Positions 1 through 5,533 of a DNA stretch of 7,513 nucleotides are shown piece by piece. The translations under genes and the position numbers were made by a program. A model generated the notes under the pieces. The model saw nothing but the letters and a program-made list of their open reading frames with translations, was not told the DNA's origin and did not search any database. The stretch covers positions 1-7,513 of the forward strand of contig CANRPG010000092.1 of NCBI GenBank assembly GCA_947632425.1, read 5' to 3'. Each line of letters starts with the position of its first letter. Position 1 is the first letter of the stretch. Source of the stretch: an uncultured Clostridia bacterium. GTDB taxonomy: Bacteria; Bacillota; Clostridia; Oscillospirales; Ruminococcaceae.

Positions 1-1
1 C

Positions 2-280
2 AACGACCCCGTTATAAAGAAAGCAGTCGATACCCTCCAGTACGGCATAAACGGTCAGGAGTTCAACGAGATAGCTACCATGCTCAAAACTTCCGACAGC
101 TATATGACACTGGCTGACTTCCAGTCTTACGTAAACGCGCAAAGGTATGCATCAGAGTGTTACGAAGACAGAATGAAGTGGCAGAAGATGAGCCTTGCAA
201 ATATTGCAGGCGCAGGCATATTCTCAGCCGACAGAGCCGTAACCGAGTACGCCCGCGACATCTGGGGACTTACCAAATAA
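2..280 (+). CDS. glgP: Glycogen/alpha-glucan phosphorylase, C-terminal fragment
   Basis: This open frame enters from the left edge and gives the last 92 residues of a protein that is normally about 800 residues long. The family removes glucose units from glycogen or maltodextrin as glucose-1-phosphate in the cytoplasm, using pyridoxal phosphate. The visible part is the conserved C-terminal tail: an LADFQSYV stretch, a W-Q-K-M-S-L-A-N-I-A segment, then FSADRAVTEYARDIW just before the stop. This order (aspartate-phenylalanine, tryptophan, NIA, FSxDR, EYaxxIW) is typical of glycogen/starch phosphorylases. The catalytic core and the PLP lysine lie outside the window, so activity cannot be judged. 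An internal ATG at 80 is not a start, because the family homology runs through it in frame from the edge. An intrinsic terminator follows 15 nt after the stop, so this is the last gene of its transcript. Confidence 0.9.
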   Translation, partial: NDPVIKKAVDTLQYGINGQEFNEIATMLKTSDSYMTLADFQSYVNAQRYASECYEDRMKWQKMSLANIAGAGIFSADRAVTEYARDIWGLTK

Positions 281-295
281 CAAAATCACACTATC

Positions 296-332
296 AAGCA
301 GGGTACGGGTAAAATCTCTACCCTGCTTTTTT
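296..332 (+). terminator. Intrinsic terminator of the phosphorylase gene
   Basis: A perfect 10-bp stem (296-305 AAGCAGGGTA with 319-328 TACCCTGCTT) encloses a 13-nt loop and runs into a six-T tract at 327-332. It starts 15 nt after the phosphorylase stop codon. This is a textbook Rho-independent terminator on the plus strand. Confidence 0.9.
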
Positions 333-351
333 ACGCATACACCCAATTTAA

Positions 352-379
352 TTACGCATTACGAATTAAGAATTATTTA
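352..379 (+). repeat. Degenerate TTACGAA heptanucleotide repeat
   Basis: Four consecutive 7-nt units can be read without gaps: TTACGCA, TTACGAA, TTAAGAA and TTATTTA. The first two differ at one position and the last is the most degenerate. It lies just downstream of the phosphorylase terminator. The unit differs from the NNAGANG heptads found elsewhere in the window. Confidence 0.5.
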
Positions 380-452
380 AGACTTTCCGCAGTTGCAATT
401 TAAGAAATGAGTGCTACAATAGGTATAGTGAATAATCTTCGCGCTTACGCTG

Positions 453-554
453 CTAGAGGCTAGATGTTAGAGGTTAGAAGTTAGAAATGCTTTTCTGATG
501 TTTGCGCGAAGCCGTCATTTCCGCGGTTCACAACTAGAAGCAAGAGGCAAGAAA
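453..554 (+). repeat. Half copy of the palindromic heptad-repeat element
   Basis: Five contiguous 7-nt units (453-487: CTAGAGG, CTAGATG, TTAGAGG, TTAGAAG, TTAGAAA) are followed by a 46-nt spacer. Three more units follow (534-554: CTAGAAG, CAAGAGG, CAAGAAA). The 5-unit/spacer/3-unit layout, the AGAAA ending of the last unit and a GAAGCCGT motif in the spacer match the left arm of the element at 4433-4532. The sequence just upstream (GCGCTTACGCTG) also resembles the flank of that element (GCGCTCCGCTG). The inverted right arm expected downstream is not visible here. Confidence 0.75.
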
Positions 555-567
555 TTTGGACTTGACT

Positions 568-590
568 GTACTGCGAATATTCCGCAGTAC
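568..590. other. Small perfect hairpin
   Basis: GTACTGCG (568-575) pairs perfectly with CGCAGTAC (583-590) around a 7-nt loop, AATATTC. No T-tract follows on the plus strand, so it is not an obvious terminator. Function unknown. Confidence 0.45.
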
Positions 591-760
591 GTTGCAATTC
601 ATGTTCCCGCACTACTGACCTCCGTTTCCTTGCAAACAAAACCTATGCGTATTTCGCTATTTAGCCTTCACCACAAAGGCACAAAGTTCCGAGCGAAGAG
701 GTCGCGGCTTTTCACCAAGGCTCAGCGCGTGTTTGAGGGTGTGGGTAAGGAAGAGGAAGC

Positions 761-847
761 TCGAGGGGGAAACCTTAGGGTAGGGGGTAAAACGCGCGCC
801 CTTCCTGACATATTTACCCCCTATAATCCCTGTGGTTTCCCCCTCGA
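761..847. other. Large imperfect hairpin upstream of the two-component operon
   Basis: The outer 14-bp stem is perfect (761-774 TCGAGGGGGAAACC with 834-847). An inner 11-bp stem is also perfect (781-791 TAGGGGGTAAA with 813-823). Between them AGGG (777-780) can pair with CCCT (828-831), leaving a 4-nt bulge. The loop is 21 nt (792-812). About 30 base pairs form in total. There is no T-tract after it, which argues against a plain terminator. It could be a miniature repeat element or a structured leader of the operon that starts at 974. The sequence does not decide between these. Confidence 0.6.
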
Positions 848-904
848 TTAGGAGCGCACAATAACATTAGCTCACTCAAAATGAAAAGTCAACAAAAATA
901 AAGT

Positions 905-945
905 GGAGCTTTGAACAGCTCCGCAGGGTGCTGCGCAAGCAGCGC
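905..945 (+). other. Two small leader hairpins before the response regulator
   Basis: GGAGCT (905-910) pairs with AGCTCC (917-922) around a 6-nt loop. GTGCTGC (928-934) pairs with GCAGCGC (939-945), with one G-T wobble, around a GCAA tetraloop of the stable GNRA class. The second hairpin ends 13 nt before the ribosome binding site, so both would lie in the 5' untranslated leader if transcription starts upstream of 905. Confidence 0.4.
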
Positions 946-958
946 AAATTATACAAAT

Positions 959-964
959 AAGGAG
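959..964 (+). promoter_or_regulatory. Ribosome binding site that fixes the response regulator start
   Basis: AAGGAG lies 9 nt before the ATG at 974. The upstream in-frame TTG at 911 has no such site and would add 21 residues not seen in receiver domains, so ATG 974 is preferred. Confidence 0.8.
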
Positions 965-973
965 AACCACCAT

Positions 974-1687
974 ATGACACCAACCACCGAAAACGCCGTA
1001 ATACTTGTCGTTGACGACGACAGAGATATAGTCAACGCCATTTGCAAGCTGCTGGAGATCGAGGGCTTCAAAACCATAAAAGCCTACGACGGTATGCAGG
1101 CGCTCGACTGCCTCGCACAAAACGATATCCAGCTCATTTTAATGGACGTCATGATGCCCAAACTGGACGGGCTCTCGGCTATGATGAAAATACGCCAGAG
1201 CAGAAATATCCCAATAATCGTCCTCTCCGCCAAGTCGGAGGATACCGACAAAATTCTCGGGCTCTCCATCGGCGCGGACGACTATGTCACAAAACCATAT
1301 AACCCGATGGAGCTTGTAGCCAGAGTGCGCTCTAACCTCCGCAGATATTTAAGTCTAGGCTCGGCAGGCGAAACTATGGGCAAAATGGACATAAAAAACG
1401 GCAGCCTCTCGGTCGATAAAGCCGCCAAACAGCTCTATATTGACGGCGAACCCGTCCGCCTTACCGCAACCGAGTATAAAATAGTCGAGCTGCTTGTCGA
1501 AAACGCAGGCAGGGTCTTTTCGGCAGAGGAAATATACTCAAAGTGCTGGAAAGAAGAATCCTATGCCGTCGAAAATACCGTCATGGTGCATATACGCCAT
1601 ATAAGAGAGAAAATAGAGATAAACCCCGCCGAACCTAAATACTTAAAGGTCGTCTGGGGCATAGGCTACAAGATAGAAAAATTCTGA
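974..1687 (+). CDS. OmpR/PhoB-class response regulator (VanR-like)
   Basis: This 237-residue cytoplasmic protein is a two-domain transcription regulator, of normal length for the class. Residues about 8-122 form a receiver domain. It has the acidic cluster D14-D16, phosphoacceptor D58 (LMDVMMP), S85 at the conserved Thr/Ser position, the Y104 switch residue and K107 before P108. Residues about 138-235 form a winged-helix DNA-binding domain with LTATEYKIVELL, a recognition helix near 201-214 (NTVMVHIRHIREKI) and the GIGYKI wing near the end. All key residues are present, so it should accept phosphate from the sensor kinase encoded 33 nt downstream and bind DNA as a dimer. It resembles VanR-type regulators of Clostridia, but no resistance gene is nearby and the target genes cannot be told from the window. 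Autoregulation of the operon is plausible but not shown. Confidence 0.92.
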   Translation: MTPTTENAVILVVDDDRDIVNAICKLLEIEGFKTIKAYDGMQALDCLAQNDIQLILMDVMMPKLDGLSAMMKIRQSRNIPIIVLSAKSEDTDKILGLSIGADDYVTKPYNPMELVARVRSNLRRYLSLGSAGETMGKMDIKNGSLSVDKAAKQLYIDGEPVRLTATEYKIVELLVENAGRVFSAEEIYSKCWKEESYAVENTVMVHIRHIREKIEINPAEPKYLKVVWGIGYKIEKF

Positions 1688-1709
1688 TCTATCACACTTT
1701 CCACAAAGC

Positions 1710-1715
1710 AGGTGA
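1710..1715 (+). promoter_or_regulatory. Ribosome binding site of the sensor kinase
   Basis: AGGTGA lies 5 nt before ATG 1721. An in-frame GTG at 1712 falls inside this site and would lack its own, so ATG 1721 is the better start. Confidence 0.6.
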
Positions 1716-1720
1716 ATTTT

Positions 1721-4132
1721 ATGAAAGTCCTCAAAAAGAGAATATCACGCGCCGTTCTTATAGCAATAATATTCGCAATTGTCACTTCCACCGCGCTCGG
1801 CTTTCTCACTATCGCAGTGAACGCCCCCGACACCGAGCCTGTCTACAACAACTATCTCTACAGTTCCGACTATATGCACGACGTCACCGACCTGTATACA
1901 CAGCTTTGGGTCGCAGCCAATATGTATCTTGCCAATACCGACAGCAGCGGCAGCTATACCGTGAATGAATATCATCAGGCAGCTCTGGAAAAGCTCTTCA
2001 GTGACTGGGGCATCGTCAAAGACGGCAAGATCTATATAGACGATTTTGAAAACCTTGAATACCACGCAATTTGCGGCAATACAGATATTTCAAATACCAA
2101 TACAACAATAGAAGATCTGCGCAATACCGGCTATGCCATTGAGGCAACCTACAACGGCACTATCTACCCCACAAACGGCGGTTATTATGGGCTTCCCGAT
2201 TGCTATATCTATACCACATCATACGGTCTTACGCAGTATGTCGTAAACGGCACTATATATAACGTCTATGATTTTGATACCACAAACCTGCCCTATTATT
2301 ATGAAGATAAACAAAAATTTTACTATAAAACAGACGGCTCAACTCCCCTGCCCTCAAGCGATGACCTCATTCTTGACTGTACCCCCTATTTCATTTCGGA
2401 TACATCACAGCTTTCCGAAGTCCTTGGCGATATAATGCAGAATCATATAGAAGATGCCCGTATTTTCCGCGTTGATGAAAACGGATATACCATCGCCCTT
2501 TATGACCTTGAAACCCATAAATGGATAGAAGTCCGCGCAGACGGCAATATGTTTTCATTCCCCGGAAACTATGGCATCGCGCGAAATGATATCAGAATAT
2601 GTATCGCCCCCTCCAAAGCCGCCATACAAAACTACGAGGCAAACGAAAATATCCTCTCCGATTATTATACCAAAGAAACGCGCTATCTTATAGCATTGTG
2701 CGCATTTCTGGCAATGGCGTTCGTTATAGCAATTGTCTACTGGGTGTACTGCGGCTATGATATAGAGCAAGGCTGCTACAGGCTGTCTATCCTCGATAAA
2801 ATGTTTACCGAAATATACCTCGCAGCATTTGCTTTCCTCGTCTTTGTCGCGGTCGTGCTGATAGACGAATTTCTGGGCGGCATAGGTATGTATGGTTACT
2901 GGTACGATTACGCCGCCGAAGCCATGGCAGACTCTCTGCTCAGCGATATGTTCATACGCATTACCATGTCAGCAGGCGTAGGCGCCGCTGCTATAACAGG
3001 CGTTCTCGTAACAGGCGCAATAATAAATAAGTTCAAAACCAAGCATTTTATCAAAGATTCGCTTATTTTCAAGCTTCTCAAACTCCTCTGGCGTATCACG
3101 AAGAAAGCTTTCAAATTCGTCAGAAATGCATTTCTCTCCTTTGGCAGAGCCACCCATACCGCCTTTATGAAACGCTTCCTGCTAAGGCTCGGCATACTCG
3201 CTATACTCGCGTTCTTTGTACTGCTTGTTACTATGGATCCCGAAGTGTTCCTTGTTGCCTGCATACTGCTTGCAATAGTCTATGTATTTTTTGAAGTCGT
3301 AGATGCCGTGTCGGTAGCTAGACTCACCGAGCGTATAGAAAACGTCCGCAACGGCGATTATTCCGTGACCGAGGTCAAAGACTGGGACGTAAACTATAAA
3401 GCCCAGCAGGATCTTAACAACATCTCCGAAAGCGTTACCAAAGTCGTCGAGGAACAGATAAAGTCCGAGCGTATGAAGATCGACCTCGTTACCAACGTCT
3501 CCCATGACCTCAAAACTCCGCTCACGTCTATAACAAGCTATGTTGATCTGCTCTCCAAAGAGGAGCTTCCCGACGAGGCGAAAGATTATGTCAATATTCT
3601 TATAAGAAAGACCGAGCGGCTGAACGCTATGATAAGCGACCTGTTCGACCTTGCCAAAGCCACCAGCGAAACCGACGTCAATCTCGAAGAATTAGATGCC
3701 GTCATACTCGTCCGCCAGGTGCTTGCCGATATGGAAGATAAAATAAACCGCTATGGCAGAGATGTCCGCAGCGAGATATTGCCGCAGTCTGTAAAGGTCA
3801 TCGGCGAGGGTAAAAAGCTGTACAGAATAATACAGAACGTAGTAGATAACGCGCTTAAATATTCTCTCGAAAATACGCGTATCTATCTAACGCTTACCGA
3901 AAGCGAGAACGAGGCTATGATCACAGTGAAGAATATCGCATCATATGAAATGGATTTTACAGGTGATGAGATAACCGAAAGGTTCGTCCGCGGCAGTAAG
4001 TCAAGAACAGGCGAGGGCAACGGGCTCGGGCTTTCAATCGCAAAGAGCTTCACGCAAGCGTGCGGCGGCAGCTTCACCGTCACCCCCGACGGCGATGTGT
4101 TCACGGCAGAAATAAGGCTGAAGAAGGTTTAG
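1721..4132 (+). CDS. Membrane sensor histidine kinase with six membrane segments
   Basis: This 803-residue protein is the partner of the upstream regulator (gap 33 nt). A first membrane helix (about 11-32) is followed by an extracytoplasmic region of about 290 residues rich in Tyr, Asn, Asp and Thr, which I do not recognise. Five more helices follow at about 322-345, 365-386, 414-437, 486-506 and 509-530. The basic loop at 438-485 fits a cytoplasmic location. The C-terminal kinase has the H-box NVSHDLKTPL with H595, an N-box with D709-N710 (NVVDNALKYS) and a G-box at 764-771 (GEGNGLGL). The usual D-x-G-x-G of the G1 box is replaced by a KNIASYEMDF stretch (N738 in place of the Asp), followed by ERFVRG. 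From memory this variant is common in clostridial kinases of this type, so it need not mean loss of activity. The sensed signal is unknown. Confidence 0.9.
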   Translation: MKVLKKRISRAVLIAIIFAIVTSTALGFLTIAVNAPDTEPVYNNYLYSSDYMHDVTDLYTQLWVAANMYLANTDSSGSYTVNEYHQAALEKLFSDWGIVKDGKIYIDDFENLEYHAICGNTDISNTNTTIEDLRNTGYAIEATYNGTIYPTNGGYYGLPDCYIYTTSYGLTQYVVNGTIYNVYDFDTTNLPYYYEDKQKFYYKTDGSTPLPSSDDLILDCTPYFISDTSQLSEVLGDIMQNHIEDARIFRVDENGYTIALYDLETHKWIEVRADGNMFSFPGNYGIARNDIRICIAPSKAAIQNYEANENILSDYYTKETRYLIALCAFLAMAFVIAIVYWVYCGYDIEQGCYRLSILDKMFTEIYLAAFAFLVFVAVVLIDEFLGGIGMYGYWYDYAAEAMADSLLSDMFIRITMSAGVGAAAITGVLVTGAIINKFKTKHFIKDSLIFKLLKLLWRITKKAFKFVRNAFLSFGRATHTAFMKRFLLRLGILAILAFFVLLVTMDPEVFLVACILLAIVYVFFEVVDAVSVARLTERIENVRNGDYSVTEVKDWDVNYKAQQDLNNISESVTKVVEEQIKSERMKIDLVTNVSHDLKTPLTSITSYVDLLSKEELPDEAKDYVNILIRKTERLNAMISDLFDLAKATSETDVNLEELDAVILVRQVLADMEDKINRYGRDVRSEILPQSVKVIGEGKKLYRIIQNVVDNALKYSLENTRIYLTLTESENEAMITVKNIASYEMDFTGDEITERFVRGSKSRTGEGNGLGLSIAKSFTQACGGSFTVTPDGDVFTAEIRLKKV

Positions 4133-4140
4133 TTATCCGC

Positions 4141-4385
4141 AAACTTTGAAATCCAAAAACGGAAAAGTTTTCGATCGACCCTTTTTCAAAAGGGTCGTCA
4201 GGGTCGAGGGGTGAAACCCCCGTCGCCGTCCGCAGACGGCGAAATCTCCTTACGGTAGGCGCTCCGCAAAGAGTGAATTGAAAAACAATTCGGTGGATTG
4301 TTTTTCAAGAGGGAACGCCCTGCAAGAGAGGGCGTTCCCTTGTTGTAGCGCATAGCTTTTTTGCCTGCGCGCGCTTGCGTGCGCA
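4141..4385 (+). repeat. Multi-hairpin structured repeat, copy 1 (candidate ncRNA)
   Basis: A chain of hairpins begins 9 nt after the kinase stop. They are: AAACTTT/AAAGTTT (4141-4147/4164-4170); CGACCCTTT/AAAGGGTCG (4176-4184/4189-4197, loop TTCA); GGGGT/ACCCC (4208-4212/4216-4220); TCGCCGTC/GACGGCGA (4223-4230/4235-4242, absent from copy 2); a 14-bp stem 4278-4291/4295-4308 with loop GGT; a 12-bp stem AGGGAACGCCCT/AGGGCGTTCCCT (4310-4321/4329-4340) with loop GCAAGAG; and a GC-rich motif at 4366-4385. The linkers GCGCTCCG (4259-4266), GTGAATTG (4273-4280) and CAAGAGG (4306-4312) also occur in copy 2 at 6525-6749. Stem differences between the copies are compensatory. There is no strong T-tract, but the element may end or protect the kinase mRNA. 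Short open frames across it on either strand look spurious. Confidence 0.75.
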
Positions 4386-4432
4386 ATAATCCTATGAATA
4401 GCCACAACATAATTACACCGTGCGCTCCGCTG

Positions 4433-4670
4433 CTAGAAGTTAGAAGTGAGAAGTTAGAAGTAAGAAACGGTTTTACTCATTTTGAGTGAAGCCGTTCTTT
4501 GTAGGGTTTTGATAGAAGCAAGAAGCAAGACGAGCGTTTTGAAAAATCTGCACCAAACTGTAAAAAACATTTCTTGCCTCTTGCTTCTTCTAAATCGCAG
4601 ATATGAAAAAACTACCGCAAAACTTTTAAAAATCATTTCTAACATCTTACCTCTCACCTCTTATTTCTAG
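4433..4670. repeat. 238-bp palindromic element built from 7-bp repeats
   Basis: The left arm has five plus-strand heptads (4433-4467, from CTAGAAG to TAAGAAA), a 44-nt spacer and three heptads (4512-4532, ATAGAAG, CAAGAAG, CAAGACG). After a 37-nt centre, the right arm is the mirror image: three minus-strand heptads (4570-4590), a 45-nt spacer and five minus-strand heptads (4636-4670, from CTAGAAA to TTAGAAA). The unit consensus is NNAGANG, and inner units favour CAAGANG. The spacers of the two arms are also loosely alike when one is inverted. The left spacer forms its own 14-bp hairpin (4466-4479 with 4483-4496, loop TTT, two G-T pairs). The overall look is of a REP/BIME-like or miniature mobile element. 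No transposase or target duplication was identified. Confidence 0.75.
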
Positions 4671-4729
4671 TTGGCTATTCTGCATAAAAATATTGCCAGA
4701 ATTTTTACACTTTTCCCCACAAATTCTGC

Positions 4730-4758
4730 AAGACATTTCAAACAAAATGTGATATAAT
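4730..4758 (+). promoter_or_regulatory. Sigma-A-type promoter of the sir2 operon
   Basis: A perfect -10 box TATAAT (4753-4758) is preceded by TGA, giving an extended -10 (TGn). A -35-like AAGACA (4730-4735, four of six matching TTGACA) lies 17 bp upstream. It is about 50 nt before the start codon of the deacylase gene and just outside the palindromic repeat, so the gene pair has its own promoter. Confidence 0.75.
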
Positions 4759-4807
4759 TATAGTAGATTTAATATATTGCGACAAAACAACGAAAAGAGG
4801 CATAGCC

Positions 4808-5518
4808 ATGAAAACTTTGCAGGAGATAATAACAAGCGCGAAAAATTTAGTGTTCTTCGGCGGCGCTGGGGTGTCTACCGAAAGCGGCATACCCGACTTC
4901 CGCTCCGCCGACGGTCTGTATAACCAAAAGTATTCCGTGCCGCCCGAGACCATGCTCAGCCACGGCTACTTTGTTACCCATACCGAAGATTTCTTCCGCT
5001 TCTACCGCGATAAAATGATATGCACCACCGCACAGCCCAATAAAGCCCACCTGAAGCTCGCCGAAATGGAGAGCAAGGGCAAGCTGCGCGCCGTCATAAC
5101 ACAGAATATCGACGGCCTCCACCAAGCCGCAGGCAGTAAAACAGTCTACGAGCTCCACGGCTCCGTACACCGCAACTATTGTATGAAATGCGGCAAGTTC
5201 CACCCTTTAGAGAAAATTATAAACTCCGTCGGCGTGCCCAAGTGCGACTGCGGCGGCATAATAAAACCCGACGTAGTCCTCTACGGCGAGCAGCTTGACA
5301 GCGATACCATCGAAAATTCCGTCACCGCCATCGCCAACTGCGATACGCTTATCATCGCAGGCACTTCGCTAACCGTCTACCCTGCCGCAGGCTTTGTCAG
5401 GTATTTCAGAGGAAACGACCTCGTGCTTATCAACCGCGACCCCACCCCTATGGACAGCGAGTGTTCGCTGGTGCTGCACGAAAAAGTCGGCGAAGTGCTC
5501 TCGCAAATAATAGTGTGA
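4808..5518 (+). CDS. cobB: Sir2-family NAD-dependent protein deacylase
   Basis: This 236-residue cytoplasmic enzyme removes acyl groups from protein lysines using NAD, giving nicotinamide and O-acyl-ADP-ribose. Its length is typical of bacterial sirtuins. The NAD-binding GAGVSTESGIPDFRS motif lies at about 19-33, QNID at 99-102 and the catalytic H117 in ELHGS. Four zinc ligands are C125, C128, C146 and C148. GTSLTVYPAAG lies near residue 190 and a nucleotide-binding INRDPTP segment near 210. All catalytic parts are present. Where desuccinylating sirtuins have Y-x-x-R, the local sequence reads Y66-R67-D68-K69, so acyl preference cannot be inferred. GAGG at 4797-4800 is a suitable ribosome binding site 7 nt before ATG 4808. 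It heads a two-gene operon with a membrane protein 15 nt downstream, behind a strong promoter. The cobB symbol is by family; orthology to the E. coli gene was not tested. Confidence 0.95.
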   Translation: MKTLQEIITSAKNLVFFGGAGVSTESGIPDFRSADGLYNQKYSVPPETMLSHGYFVTHTEDFFRFYRDKMICTTAQPNKAHLKLAEMESKGKLRAVITQNIDGLHQAAGSKTVYELHGSVHRNYCMKCGKFHPLEKIINSVGVPKCDCGGIIKPDVVLYGEQLDSDTIENSVTAIANCDTLIIAGTSLTVYPAAGFVRYFRGNDLVLINRDPTPMDSECSLVLHEKVGEVLSQIIV

Positions 5519-5520
5519 AC

Positions 5521-5527
5521 AAGGAGG
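5521..5527 (+). promoter_or_regulatory. Strong ribosome binding site of the membrane protein gene
   Basis: AAGGAGG, a perfect match to the anti-Shine-Dalgarno sequence, ends 6 nt before ATG 5534 and lies in the short gap after the deacylase stop. It supports efficient translation from a shared mRNA. Confidence 0.8.
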
Positions 5528-5533
5528 CAGCAT

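Larger units (their letters stand above)
333..904. other. Repeat-rich intergenic region without a gene
   Basis: No credible coding sequence was found here. An open frame at 498-851 has low-complexity, arginine-rich content, no ribosome binding site and runs through repeats and a large hairpin. The region holds TTACGAA-type heptads (352-379), a half copy of the palindromic heptad element (453-554), a small perfect hairpin (568-590) and a large hairpin (761-847). A 16-nt motif at 385-400 recurs at 580-600 with a 4-nt insertion (TTCCGCAG, then TTGCAATT). Nothing recognisable was seen in about 601-760, apart from two loose copies of a TTCACCA-AGGC motif. No convincing sigma-A promoter for the downstream two-component operon could be picked out. 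Confidence 0.6.

Noticed and set aside
822..827. TATAAT as a -10 box for the two-component operon
   Set aside because: It lies in the hairpin stem and no acceptable -35 box is at 16-18 bp upstream.
498..851. 117-residue open frame on the plus strand
   Set aside because: It crosses the half heptad element and the large hairpin, has no ribosome binding site and shows no protein family features.
911..973. TTG start that would lengthen the response regulator by 21 residues
   Set aside because: It lies within a leader hairpin, lacks a ribosome binding site, and the receiver domain begins properly after ATG 974.
974..4132. Vancomycin resistance (van) cluster
   Set aside because: Regulator and kinase only resemble VanR/VanS by family; no ligase, dehydrogenase or dipeptidase gene is present.
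4198..4410. 70-residue minus-strand open frame
   Set aside because: It is a translation of the hairpin repeat; stems and loops explain the sequence better than a protein.
4482..4670. 62- and 67-residue open frames on both strands
   Set aside because: They lie inside the palindromic heptad element and merely reflect its repeats.
4433..4670. CRISPR array
   Set aside because: Units are only 7 bp, contiguous and inverted about a centre; there are no uniform 25-40 nt repeats with unique spacers and no cas genes.
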